From the NCBI GenBank assembly GCA_014323675.1, contig JACONN010000005.1, positions 372,001-436,000 on the forward strand: a stretch of DNA of 64,000 nt, read 5' to 3'. The notes under the pieces were generated by a model. That model made no database searches and was not told the origin of the DNA. It worked only from the letters and a program-made list of their open reading frames with translations. Source of the stretch: Hormoscilla sp. GM7CHS1pb. GTDB lineage: Bacteria; Cyanobacteriota; Cyanobacteriia; Cyanobacteriales; Desertifilaceae. Below, one piece after another: positions 18,422-27,314 of this stretch (position 1 is the stretch's first letter; every line of letters starts with the position of its first letter). The position numbers and the translations under genes are program-made.

Positions 18422-18636
18422 GCAGCTCATTCAAGAATCTATGAAGCAGCTTTTTAAAGGTCGCACTAGCTGAATTATTGCTCATCGATTATCCACTACA
18501 CAATGTCGATTTGATTGTGGTTTTGGAAAAAAGTCCCATTGTGGAGACTGGCACTCATGCAGAATTAATCGCTAAAGGGGGAAGATATGCCTATTTCTAT
18601 CAAATACAATTCCCTGGAAAGATGCTTGTCAATTAA
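18422..18636 (+). pseudogene. Decayed duplicate of the ABC exporter 3' end
   Basis: The stretch matches 15630-15835 closely: CAGCTCATTCAAGAATCTATG, the H-loop region with a one-base deletion, then GGCACTCATGCAGAATTAAT and GGGGGAAGATATGCCTAT. A TGA replaces a leucine codon and a frameshift follows. It shows that the segment holding both sulfotransferases is bracketed by copies of the exporter's 3' end, as expected of a duplication or insertion. Confidence 0.85.
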
Positions 18637-18733
18637 CACTTGTAATCTCCGGAATATAACCCTAGAATTTTAATCAACGGAATATCGATTTCACCTATTT
18701 TAGGCTGTTGTTTCTCATCAAACCTGACATCTC

Positions 18734-19597
18734 ATGAAAACCCAACCACCAACTCAAGGCGTAATATATTGTGCTGTTGACTTATGGTCATATGTAGAAT
18801 CTGCTGTAATCAGTGCTTTTGCTCTTCGTCAGGTATCGCCTAAGCTACCAATCATTATCCTGTCAAATCTAAAAAATAAAGAACTTCAAGAGCAATTGTA
18901 TGAATTTAATATAGTCATTAAACCAATTCTGATCCCTGAAAAAGAGAAGCAGGGTAATGTAATGATATCAAGGTGGACTAAAACCCGCTTGCATACGTTC
19001 ACAGAGTTTGATGAAACTCTATACTTAGATGCTGATATTTTACCTGTAAAACCAATTGATGAAATTTGGAGTTTTTTACAATTTGCAAATACTGCTCTGA
19101 CAATTGATCCATATCCGACAATTTCTCAGTTAATTTCTAAGTTTACCCATGTTTCTCAAGTAGAAAGAACTTATACATCAAAAATTTGTGATGGTGATTC
19201 TGTTCAGTTTAACGGTGGATTAATACTTTGGAGAAATAATTATGATGGCAATACTTTATTTGAAACTTGGCATAAAGAATGGAGCAGATTTAAACAGCAA
19301 GATCAATTAGCTTTGAGCCGAGCAATTCAGGAAACTAAAACTAAAATTGCAGATATACCATCTACTTATAATTATCCGATTCCTTTTCTTTTAAATAGAT
19401 TAAATATCAGTCAGATAGAAGAAATAGAGCAGCTCAATAAATTAAAACCAGACCTTCCTAAATTAAGGGATATTAAACTTATTCATTGCTATCAATCAAT
19501 AACATTATATTCAAACATTTTCAAGGAAGTTGCTATAAGATTAATGCCTGATGCCACTGAAAAAGCTTTAAGATGCTTAAAGTCTATCAAGAAATAA
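18734..19597 (+). CDS. GT8-like (glycogenin-type) glycosyltransferase
   Basis: The product has 287 residues. Near the N-terminus VIYCAVDLWSYVESAVISAF is followed by KLPIIILSN, and at about residue 100 ETLYLDADILPV supplies the DxD motif used by GT-A enzymes for UDP-sugar and metal. VQFNGGLILWRNN (FNxG motif) and a final GT8-type histidine (LIHCYQS) also fit. It probably transfers a sugar to the product of the cluster or to a surface glycan. It is the last gene of the left arm and converges with the aminotransferase. Low GC, like its neighbours. Confidence 0.75.
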   Translation: MKTQPPTQGVIYCAVDLWSYVESAVISAFALRQVSPKLPIIILSNLKNKELQEQLYEFNIVIKPILIPEKEKQGNVMISRWTKTRLHTFTEFDETLYLDADILPVKPIDEIWSFLQFANTALTIDPYPTISQLISKFTHVSQVERTYTSKICDGDSVQFNGGLILWRNNYDGNTLFETWHKEWSRFKQQDQLALSRAIQETKTKIADIPSTYNYPIPFLLNRLNISQIEEIEQLNKLKPDLPKLRDIKLIHCYQSITLYSNIFKEVAIRLMPDATEKALRCLKSIKK

Positions 19598-19964
19598 TGG
19601 GAGGGTGAGAACCCCTGGGTTTTTAACCAGGGGATGAAACCCGACTCAAGGGGATTTATCCCTTTGTTTCCCTTAAAGATATCATGACTACAAAATATGG
19701 TATAGGACTATAATTTAATTTCTGAAAAATACGTAGGGTGTGTTATACCATAGGGTAACGCACCATGCTGCTAGGGTTTTGGTGCGTTACGACTTTAGTC
19801 TAACGCACCCTACCCATACTTTCCAGGGAGTTTGGGAGGAAAAGGTTGTACCAATTTCTGTCGAAGAATAAAAAATGCGATCTACAAGCTGAAGCTAAGG
19901 CAAATAGTTTTTCATTTCAACAGGACTAATTTTAGCTATTGCTACCAATGACTCAAGACTGAGT
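19598..19964. other. Convergent intergenic region with a hairpin and a repeat
   Basis: About 19612-19640 holds a strong hairpin (ACCCCTGGG, AT-rich loop, CCAGGGGA), a likely bidirectional terminator or IS-end fold between the two arms. A small inverted-repeat element follows at 19733-19813 and is listed separately. Confidence 0.5.
19733..19813. repeat. 81-bp element with terminal inverted repeats
   Basis: Left end GTAGGGTGTGTTA and right end TAACGCACCCTAC are inverted copies, with a further inner inverted pair TAACGCACC and GGTGCGTTA. This MITE/REP-like type is common in cyanobacterial intergenic DNA. No coding capacity. Confidence 0.75.
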
Positions 19965-21092
19965 TTATTTCAAAATAGAGTTGAGCAGATATTGCGGTCT
20001 TACAGGACACAAACGGAAATATTCTGGCGCTCCAAATATACTACCAAGGGCGGCTTTTACATGGCGGCCATTTATAATAATGTGTTTGCTAGGAGCAGCT
20101 TTAGCTTCTGAGTCTTGATACTTAGCCCAAACATAAACAGCACCAGAACTTTCAACAGGATACTGATGCTTCAATAGTTGGTCAACTGTAGATTTAAGAT
20201 TTTGTTTCGTCACCCTAACTAAAGATTGGATATGATTAATTAAACGCTCATCCTCAAGAATTGAAGCTGAAGCGCACTGGGCAAGTGAACTAACGCAAGA
20301 AGCATAACTGGCGCGAAAATTTCGTATTTTCTCTATAGTGCTTTCATCAGAAACAAAAAAACCAATTCTCAGACCTCCCAAACCTAACATTTTGGTCATG
20401 GAATCAACATGGATCAAGTTTTGGCTTTGAGATGAATTAATTCTCCCTAAAATAGTAGCTGCTGATTCCTTTGTGCTAGCAAAAACCCGATATACTTCAT
20501 CCGATATCACTTTAACCTGATAGTCTTGAGCGCTGTCTACTATTCGGTTAAGTTCCATCTGAGATAGTTCTGCACCCGTGGGATTGTTAGGAAAATTCAC
20601 AACTAAAACAGAAGGTTGGTAACTTGAAATTTCATTAATAATCACATCGGCGACGTTTTTATCTCTGGGATCGTAGGTGCGAATGACTGCTCCTAAAGCT
20701 TGCGCCCACATATAATAAGGAGACCAGCCAGGTTTTGGTAAAAGGATTGTATCCTTTGGCTGCAAGCTAATCAAAAAAGCCATCCACAAAGCTTCTTTGG
20801 CTCCAGATGTAATCATTATTTGCTCTTCATTAATACTATGACCTGCTTTGAAGAGGTAACTGGCGTATGCAGAGCGTAAGCTTTTCATCCCTTGGGAATC
20901 AACATAACCTAACGGTGCTTCTTTCATACTAGTTAAAATTAGCTCTTTAATCCAGTTAGGCTGGTCAAGCTGAATCTCGCCAATAGACAAATCTACGAGG
21001 TCTGTTCGAGAAATGTCTGTTGCCACAGATGTGGGATAACCCTTGAAATTGGTTTGAAAACTGGTGAGAATGCTATCGATATATTGATTCAT
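19965..21092 (-). CDS. PLP-dependent aminotransferase, class I/II
   Basis: The product has 375 residues of aminotransferase fold type I: DLSIGEIQLDQPNW N-terminus, MITSGAKEALWMAF, VVNFPNNPTGAELS, ISDEVYRVF (aspartate for the pyridine nitrogen), and HVDSMTKMLGLGGLRIGFFV, where lysine in SMTK is the Schiff-base residue and GGLRIG follows. The C-terminal RLCPVRP holds the carboxylate-binding arginine. It interconverts an amino acid and its 2-oxo acid. It is the last gene of the five-gene minus-strand operon, 47 bp after the prenyltransferase. Substrate is likely aromatic or an extended 2-oxo acid made by the operon, by inference only. Confidence 0.88.
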   Translation of the reverse strand: MNQYIDSILTSFQTNFKGYPTSVATDISRTDLVDLSIGEIQLDQPNWIKELILTSMKEAPLGYVDSQGMKSLRSAYASYLFKAGHSINEEQIMITSGAKEALWMAFLISLQPKDTILLPKPGWSPYYMWAQALGAVIRTYDPRDKNVADVIINEISSYQPSVLVVNFPNNPTGAELSQMELNRIVDSAQDYQVKVISDEVYRVFASTKESAATILGRINSSQSQNLIHVDSMTKMLGLGGLRIGFFVSDESTIEKIRNFRASYASCVSSLAQCASASILEDERLINHIQSLVRVTKQNLKSTVDQLLKHQYPVESSGAVYVWAKYQDSEAKAAPSKHIIINGRHVKAALGSIFGAPEYFRLCPVRPQYLLNSILK

Positions 21093-21139
21093 AACAAAAG
21101 AGCGATCGCTACACGCCTGCGTAATATAAATTCTCAGTA

Positions 21140-22003
21140 CTATGGCATCAGGTAATACATATTCAGGTTCTCAATTGACCCCGCGAGTAATTCCCGTTCA
21201 CTCAAGGATACATGAATACGTTCCACTTGTTTACCCTGATAATGAGCATGGACTTTACTTGCCATTTCATGCCCTAACTTATGGATAAAGTTGTTAGCAT
21301 CAAGTAAATCCAAATGCAAGATTTTATCTTCATAACCTTTACTAAAGGCAACTGTCAGTTCATCACAAGCATCTAATAGTTGCAGAGCCTGGGGTGACAA
21401 AACTTTCCTCAGCCTCTGTTGCACATCTACCTGCTGCCATTCTTTAGAGTCAATTTCAGGATAAAGTTTGATGGTGCTATGACCATCTAAGAAAAAATCA
21501 AAACCGATGAGCAGCTTGTTATTTACAATCAATGTGCGCACATCTTCCCTTTCTCCATGGAGAGATATTGCTGCTTCCAGCTTTTCTGGATAGTCCTCAA
21601 TAATAAACCAGATTTTTAACCGATAATTGGCTTTTTCTGGGCGCAAATCGACTCCAGCAGCAATCTTTTTGACTTTGCTCCAGTCAAAGGGATCGCTATA
21701 AAATTTCTGGAAGAGACTATAATCTAACTTCGCCCTATCCATTGCTTCCACTGCTCGGAAGAACTCCAACACCCCGTTGATTTCCTGAGGAAAATATTGC
21801 CGATCTCGAAACCAGAGGTTAAAGCGAGCAGGATCAAGCTGATCCCCGGCAATTTTGCAAGAACACTCAATTGTGTAACCCCCTGCTTTCTCCACCAAAT
21901 GCTTGAAGAGTTCCAGAGGATAAATATCTGGGATTTGAAACGCTTGTTGGTGGGCTTCAAGATAGCGTATATTCTTATCGAGATCTAACAAATGCTGAGT
22001 CAT
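21140..22003 (-). CDS. PatF/TruF/LynF-family (ABBA-fold) prenyltransferase, outside any cyanobactin cluster
   Basis: The product has 287 residues, normal for the family (about 290-310). It shows the family's recognisable blocks: HQQAFQIPDIYPLELFKHLV, ECSCKIAGDQLDPARFNLWF, LDYSLFQKFYSDPFDWSKVK, AAGVDLRPE, IEDYPEKLEAA, LIGFDFFLDGHSTIKLYPEI and the C-terminal RIHVSLSERELLAGSIENLN. Known members prenylate or geranylate Tyr, Trp, Ser/Thr, Arg or termini of cyclic peptides. Guanidine-modifying relatives outside cyanobactin clusters are also known (aeruginoguanidine-type). Here there is no precursor peptide, PatA/PatG protease or heterocyclase. The start overlaps the monooxygenase stop as TAATG, so translation is coupled. 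Substrate unknown. Confidence 0.87.
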   Translation of the reverse strand: MTQHLLDLDKNIRYLEAHQQAFQIPDIYPLELFKHLVEKAGGYTIECSCKIAGDQLDPARFNLWFRDRQYFPQEINGVLEFFRAVEAMDRAKLDYSLFQKFYSDPFDWSKVKKIAAGVDLRPEKANYRLKIWFIIEDYPEKLEAAISLHGEREDVRTLIVNNKLLIGFDFFLDGHSTIKLYPEIDSKEWQQVDVQQRLRKVLSPQALQLLDACDELTVAFSKGYEDKILHLDLLDANNFIHKLGHEMASKVHAHYQGKQVERIHVSLSERELLAGSIENLNMYYLMP

Positions 22004-23478
22004 TATTTGTGTTCCTTTTGATGATTTTTAATTAACAATTCCTGTTGAAGATTATGGTAACCAGAAGGGTTAATCGGTAATAGATATTCGGCAATTAGAT
22101 TCGGGCCATATCTATGGGGATTAGCCCCCAAGTCAGTCATCAGTTGATCGATCGGTTTAAACATTGACTGAGGTATACATTTGTTAGGATCTATCGAATC
22201 ATAGGTACTTTCAATCACCTCTAGCATCTGTTGACGGGAAGGTACTTTCAGATTCCCTTTGAGATACTCCGTTAACCAACGAGCGCTCACCTCTGACATT
22301 AAAGAACCAAATATTCCGCCGTTGTAGCCATTAAAACCCATCCGAGGAATGTCAGGATGTATCATGTTGCGGTACATTAAAACAAGTCCCCGGTCATCAA
22401 GTATCTTTTGGCGGTACTCCGGTGAAAGAAAAGAAATATCTTTACGAAATCCAGTTCCGAAAATCACCACATCTGCCTGCAAACTTTCGCCATTTGCCAG
22501 TTTGACACCACCAGGAACGAATCGTGTAATTTCCGTCTTCTGAGTTTTGAGTTTGCCAGAGCGGATGTGTTTGTAGAAGTCTACACTAGATAGCCTGATA
22601 TACAAACGACAGTTCACTAATTTATCAATGGCTTGTTCGGGACGCATTCCACAACTATCAATACGAAATTGGAGGCGCAGACAAATTTCTACTAGCCGCC
22701 AAAAAACCCAGGATAAAGGCTTTGTTATCTGAGACAGTGGATTTTTAGCCCCATGAACAAATTGAGAAAAACGGGATAACACAATATACTGGACGTGGAA
22801 CAAACCTAAAATATACTCAGGTAACTTCCACTTGGTTTTACGAAAAATGAGAGTGCATTCTTGCGCTTTATCCACAGCATAGGCGGCGATATCAGCAGAG
22901 GAATTGCCAAAACCTACGACGGCGACGCGCTTACCCGAAATCACAGAAGCATCGTTGAATTCGCTGGAATGCAACACTACTCCACCATTAGCCTTAAATT
23001 CTTCCACACCGGGTAAAGTAGGTATTTTGGGCGTACTGAATACACCGTTACAGACGACTATAAAATCAAAGAAGTACTTTATCTCTGTTATTTGTCCCTC
23101 ATTTTCATCCTGAAACCTGACGTTAACTTCCCATCCTGGTTGATTGTCAGTCCGTTTTTCAACGTTAATTACATTAGCCCCATACTTAATTCTATCTAAA
23201 ACACCAAAGTGCTGAGCGTAGGATTTTAAGTAATCCCTGATATGTTCCGCCGTTGGACGCAGCGGGTAAGATTGGGGCATGGGATAGTCGGAAAAAGAGT
23301 AGATATTACCGGGGGTTTGAGTAGTCAGTTCTGGGTAAGACCGTGACTTTTCCCAAACCCCACCAAGTCCCTTTTGCTTCTCAAATACTGTAACTTGGTA
23401 ACCCTCTTCTAAGAAGGTTTTTGCCGTGACCAAGCCAGTTACTCCTGCACCAATGATGCCAACTTGTTTAATTTCCAT
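22003..23478 (-). CDS. Flavin-containing monooxygenase (FMO/Baeyer-Villiger-like)
   Basis: The product has 491 residues. FAD-binding GAGVTG starts at about residue 10, GLGGVW at about 38, the FMO/BVMO-type fingerprint region is GGVVLHSSEFND at about 166-177, and the NADP-binding GFGNSSADIA is at about 189. ADVVIFGTGFRKDISFL in the C-terminal half is the ATG-type motif of the family. Such enzymes oxygenate N or S atoms or ketones. In this operon, N-oxidation of an amino acid-derived amine is an appealing guess. It is translationally coupled to the prenyltransferase. Confidence 0.87.
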   Translation of the reverse strand: MEIKQVGIIGAGVTGLVTAKTFLEEGYQVTVFEKQKGLGGVWEKSRSYPELTTQTPGNIYSFSDYPMPQSYPLRPTAEHIRDYLKSYAQHFGVLDRIKYGANVINVEKRTDNQPGWEVNVRFQDENEGQITEIKYFFDFIVVCNGVFSTPKIPTLPGVEEFKANGGVVLHSSEFNDASVISGKRVAVVGFGNSSADIAAYAVDKAQECTLIFRKTKWKLPEYILGLFHVQYIVLSRFSQFVHGAKNPLSQITKPLSWVFWRLVEICLRLQFRIDSCGMRPEQAIDKLVNCRLYIRLSSVDFYKHIRSGKLKTQKTEITRFVPGGVKLANGESLQADVVIFGTGFRKDISFLSPEYRQKILDDRGLVLMYRNMIHPDIPRMGFNGYNGGIFGSLMSEVSARWLTEYLKGNLKVPSRQQMLEVIESTYDSIDPNKCIPQSMFKPIDQLMTDLGANPHRYGPNLIAEYLLPINPSGYHNLQQELLIKNHQKEHK

Positions 23479-23561
23479 CCCGCAATTTATTTATAGTAAT
23501 TGATGGAGCGACTGAAAGTTTTCTTGAATTTTACTCCAATTTTGAGTAAACCTCGAAGCAG

Positions 23562-24533
23562 CTAAACTCTTGGTAAACCCTCGATCTTGGGCAATTTCAT
23601 GTAAGAGTTCATCTTCAGGGGAATTAAATTATAAGCCCCAACAGTTTGAGATAGCAGATCTTCTGCTTGAGGAATGTTCTTGTATTTACCTATCTCTGCA
23701 ATTGCTGTTAGTAATGGTTCTAAATGATAGTCTTGATAGCCTTGGGCTATAGCAGAAAGACACCACAATTCTGAACGGAGATTGCCTGCACTCCGTCCCA
23801 GTCCTAAAATGGAAGAGTCTATATATGTTGCTCCTGACTCAGCAGCTGCTAAGGAGTTAGCAAATGCTAGTGAAAGAAAATCATGGGCATGAAATCCTAG
23901 GGCAACCTCGATGATTGACCTGAGATGACTATAAATAGCTTTCAGTTGGCTAGGATAGAAAGCTGAACAAGTATCGGCTAAGTAAATCAGGTTTGGAGAT
24001 AGTTTTTTAACCAGTTTGTCACAGTTTACCTCAAGTTCGTCTTGGCTATATCTTGAGGAACAAACAAGATTGATTGAAATAGATAGACCGGCTGCTCTGG
24101 CTGCTGGAATGTGTTTTTCTAACTGCTCCCACCAATTCGGTAAATAAACAAACCTCAATAAAGAAATCCCGGATTGTTTAAATTTTTCAAAATCAGGGTT
24201 TTTATTCAGTCCTGTGGGATGGATCATCAGCGCAAAATTGACATCTGGATATTCCGAGGTTAATTCTTGAGCCAGACTTAAGGGAAAATCACTTGTAATC
24301 CCTGGTGAATCGATACCATGGATTTTTTGTAAATCTGACATTCCTCCATAATAACCAAGTTCTATGAAAGAAAAACCTGCCTGGACTAGAGCGCGAACAA
24401 TACACCTAATTGAAGACTCCTGCCATTGAAAATTAACGGCAAAACTTCCATCCCGTAATGTAACATCCAAAAGGTTCGGATTGGGAAACAGAGGATTATG
24501 GTTGATTTGAGGGCGAAAAAACTCTGGAACCAT
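23562..24533 (-). CDS. DRE-TIM metallolyase (HMGL-like aldolase/Claisen enzyme)
   Basis: The product has 323 residues, a TIM barrel. NLLDVTLRDGSFAVNFQW carries the TLRDG signature of DRE-TIM enzymes, and GFHAHDFLSLAFAN carries the HxH metal-binding motif; VQAGFSFIELGYYGG and YIDSSILGLGRSAGN also fit. The family includes isopropylmalate and homocitrate synthases, HMG-CoA lyase and 4-hydroxy-2-oxovalerate aldolase. There is no LeuA regulatory domain, so an aldolase or chain-extending Claisen reaction on a 2-oxo acid is likely. That would pair naturally with the aminotransferase two genes downstream. Exact reaction unknown. Confidence 0.8.
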   Translation of the reverse strand: MVPEFFRPQINHNPLFPNPNLLDVTLRDGSFAVNFQWQESSIRCIVRALVQAGFSFIELGYYGGMSDLQKIHGIDSPGITSDFPLSLAQELTSEYPDVNFALMIHPTGLNKNPDFEKFKQSGISLLRFVYLPNWWEQLEKHIPAARAAGLSISINLVCSSRYSQDELEVNCDKLVKKLSPNLIYLADTCSAFYPSQLKAIYSHLRSIIEVALGFHAHDFLSLAFANSLAAAESGATYIDSSILGLGRSAGNLRSELWCLSAIAQGYQDYHLEPLLTAIAEIGKYKNIPQAEDLLSQTVGAYNLIPLKMNSYMKLPKIEGLPRV

Positions 24534-24625
24534 TAACTTTTATCCTGTTGGTAGATTATAGCACTTCCTGATGAGCATCCAACAGCTTTTAGGCGCAAGA
24601 AATAGAAGAAGTACAAACGCTTTTT

Positions 24626-25588
24626 TTAACGCTTGCCAAAAACCATCCACTCACCTTGGGCAATTTTTTTGCCTTTGCGGACTTGATCCCAAGATTCCTT
24701 GGCTGACATAGCATAGCGCTCGATATCCGATTGTACGGCGTTAAGTATTTCTTGTCCTTCTAATCCTTCACGTCGAGCTGCTTCTACAATGGCGATCGCC
24801 TCAGTCGCATAGTATTTAAATTCTATGTTTTTCTCTTCTTCTACCTGAGAGTATCCAGGCAAAATTGTTTCCGGCGCACTCTGAATTTTTACATCAAATA
24901 CTATTAGTTCGGGAGTATAACCACAAGTTTGATGTAAATTGAAGACTATTTCCAGTGGCACCCGTCCGCTAATTCCGGTTAGGACTCCTCCTCCTTCTGG
25001 GTACAATCGTTCATAAGCTTGCTGTAAGCAAATATAGTGAGAACCAAGCAAGTAACTGTCTAAAATCTCCGGCACTTCCTCCTGTTCCCTATCGAAGAAA
25101 ATTGTTGAATTTATTCCCACTTTTAAATCTACTTCTTGCGGCTTTTGCAGTACAGGAAGGTTCTCGTAAATCAGGGAAAATTTATGTTCCGCTGGAATAC
25201 AGGAAAGCAAACTACCAACATAATCGTAGATTTTTATTTGAGTTCCCGGATCTAGATTCGACTCAACATTCTCTCGTGCAGCAGCCACAATTTCTGGCAG
25301 CACATCTGTAATAGTGACTGAATCTAGGTCAAAGATTTCAATTGCACCTAAGGCATCTAGTCCGTTACCTGTGCCAAGGGCTAAAAAGTCTTTCACGTCC
25401 ATCTGCAACGCCAGTCTGGCAAACGCTCTAAAGCCACTTGACAGTACAGACTCCTGGCAATCAGCTTCTAGAGGGCAGGTATTTTCATTAAACTTCAGAT
25501 AAATCGGCCTTCGCACTCGTTTATTCTGATAAGCAGCTAAATACTCGGAAGCATCAAAGTTTTTGACATTGGGAGATAATGAGGTCAT
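24626..25588 (-). CDS. SAM-dependent methyltransferase (class I), first gene of the prenyltransferase operon
   Basis: The product has 320 residues. Motif I is FLALGTGNGLDALGAIEIF at about residues 94-112, followed by SVTITDVLPEIVAAARENVE (motif II), and the fold continues with SLIYENLPVL and GGGVLTGISGRVPL. The tail is a long helical segment. Such a methyltransferase-plus-prenyltransferase pairing is also known as a fused enzyme in the aeruginosamide pathway, but here the two are separate genes and this protein's acceptor is unknown. The start ATG at 25588 is preceded by about 500 bp without genes, which should contain the operon promoter. Confidence 0.8.
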   Translation of the reverse strand: MTSLSPNVKNFDASEYLAAYQNKRVRRPIYLKFNENTCPLEADCQESVLSSGFRAFARLALQMDVKDFLALGTGNGLDALGAIEIFDLDSVTITDVLPEIVAAARENVESNLDPGTQIKIYDYVGSLLSCIPAEHKFSLIYENLPVLQKPQEVDLKVGINSTIFFDREQEEVPEILDSYLLGSHYICLQQAYERLYPEGGGVLTGISGRVPLEIVFNLHQTCGYTPELIVFDVKIQSAPETILPGYSQVEEEKNIEFKYYATEAIAIVEAARREGLEGQEILNAVQSDIERYAMSAKESWDQVRKGKKIAQGEWMVFGKR

Positions 25589-26104
25589 GGCTATTTGGAA
25601 TAGGGAACAGCGAACAGCGAACAGGGGGTAGAGTTTTAGACTATATAACTATAGCACTCTTTTGTCACTCTGTAGAACTAGCGTAGGTTGACTATATACC
25701 CGATATAGAACAACCTGTGAACTATCAATTGCCCATCTTTTTTATTCATAACTCCTTTTTTTCCTCCTGTCAGGTGTTCCTCCATATTTTTTCTCTTCCC
25801 CATACTTGTGGTCATTTTGACTGACTCTCTTCCGAGGCTATTTTTCACAAATGACTTCCACTGCGCGCAGCTGGGCCCAGCGCTGGGAGGTCAAACCCTC
25901 ATCTAGTTTTTCCTTAACTTCCAACTACCTGTAATTCCCGACTCTTCAGTGTAACGGCGATACCTAGTTTTTCTTTAACTCCTTTAGGCATAACGTGTAA
26001 CTACTCACCGCAACAAGAATGGCTTGTTGAGAAAGATAGAAAGAGACAAATACTAAGCCCTCAGCCCCACTAGCGCCATTAATGTCCGTAGCGGGGCGCA
26101 CCTC
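25589..26104. other. Intergenic, upstream of the prenyltransferase operon
   Basis: About 515 bp with no supported gene. A short tandem GAACAGC repeat lies just upstream of the methyltransferase start (25602-25625). The right half contains a short GC-rich palindrome-like stretch near 25865-25890. Confidence 0.4.
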
Positions 26105-26278
26105 TACCGCTGGCAGCACAAATTTCCATTCGCCCAAGCCATCTGCAAAGCATCAAAATTCCCCGGTCCAAAAGCCTGCTGCATCTTGGTGCTGAAAGCT
26201 TAGTCTGCTGCAAAGTTCGTGAGATAACCTTGAACTTGATTCCAGATTGGCTGTAGTTCTGCTTGATTGAGTTTCATC
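26105..26278 (-). pseudogene. Relic of an unidentified protein N-terminus
   Basis: From ATG at 26278 the frame reads MKLNQAELQPIWNQVQGYLT, NFAAD, then TAA, and continues after it in the same frame with AFSTKMQQAFGPGNFDALQM. The continuing sense suggests a gene interrupted by stops. I do not recognise the family. Confidence 0.35.
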
Positions 26279-26399
26279 TCCCGTACCTCTTTCTTCTGAA
26301 TGACTTGTATGAATCAATCGTAGCAGAAAAAAACCAGAATATCTCTCGTTAGCGTAAACTTTTGTAAATATTGTGTAAACTTTTGCAACCAAATATTTT

Positions 26400-27069
26400 T
26401 AAAGTTAAGCAAAAAATTAGCAAGCAGCTCTGTAACCCCCTCCCCCATAGCAGCATCGCCCGCCCTCAGAAATCACCGGTAGCCACAGAAAGAATATTAG
26501 AGGTGGGAGGTATTCGGTGGTTGTATTCTTTCCTCAAAAACATGTTACTACCGGTTCTTCGGCAAGGATCGCCGGAGCATATCTATTGTCTCGTTCCCAC
26601 TGGCTATCGCTGGGAACCAGTGCTAGAGGCTTTGCCTCGCGGTGACATCAGTAGGGCCCCTCGCCTTGTGACTGGAGGCAGAGCCTCCGATCTGCGTTCG
26701 GTGGCAGAGCCACCAAACGAGGGAAAAACACCACAGTATACTGTAGTTGTTACCTCTGCCGATCAGGGAAAACTTGGGGAGTATTGGTCTGCTCAAGTCC
26801 GACATCAACTATGCTGAAGCCGTGATCCAACGAAACGACGAGCAACTGAAACTCCTAGGTTGGGCGGGACGTTCCGCACAAACTCCTAGATGAACGATTA
26901 GTTGTAGCTGCTCATCTGGGGTTAGTGCATTGGCTTGTCTCATCAATTAAACTAATTCTTTAGACATTGATTGCTATCCTATCATTTATTTCTCTATCAT
27001 ACCTTAAACAGACCCAATCTTCCCACCGAGACGCTTCTCCATGTCATATAGCGTGTGATAGAAGTACCC
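26400..27069. other. Repeat-rich intergenic DNA with an antitoxin-like relic
   Basis: 26590-26720 holds a family of short inverted repeats (GTGACTGGAGGCAGAGCCTCC and GGTGGCAGAGCCACC types). On the minus strand from ATG at 26967 the sequence MSKELV, stop, LMRQANALTPDEQLQLIVHL resembles the N-terminus of small antitoxin-like proteins (ALTPDEQLQLI..L) and is broken by an in-frame TAA. It lies next to cassette repeat copy 6. Confidence 0.45.
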
Positions 27070-27150
27070 GATCGCCATATCCAACTAAGCTTCGGCATCC
27101 AGAGGCCCAGTTAATTCTTAGCTTAACGCATCTTTGTGCTTGCTGTCAAT
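27070..27150 (+). repeat. Cassette repeat, copy 6 (distant)
   Basis: GATCGCCATATCCAACTAAG, CTTCGGCATCCAGAGGCCC, AGTTAATTCTTAGCTTAACG, ending TGCTTGCTGTCAAT. It is the same unit and orientation as the five copies in the toxin-antitoxin array 18 kb away. Confidence 0.85.
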
Positions 27151-27314
27151 AGTTCCTTTGTTGACAAATATTGACAACCCCTTTTTTCTAGCCGAAGATA
27201 GTGCGCAGGTGACTGAAAGGCTGTTGACGCCGATCTTCTCAATTACTGTGGGTGGCGCACATCCATGATGCGAATAGCGAATTTAGCATGCGATGGCGAT
27301 TCAATAAATTATGA

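Noticed and set aside
19965-25588. Cyanobactin biosynthesis cluster
   Set aside because: A PatF-like prenyltransferase is present, but no precursor peptide, PatA/PatG-type proteases, PatD cyclodehydratase or PatB/C genes are seen.
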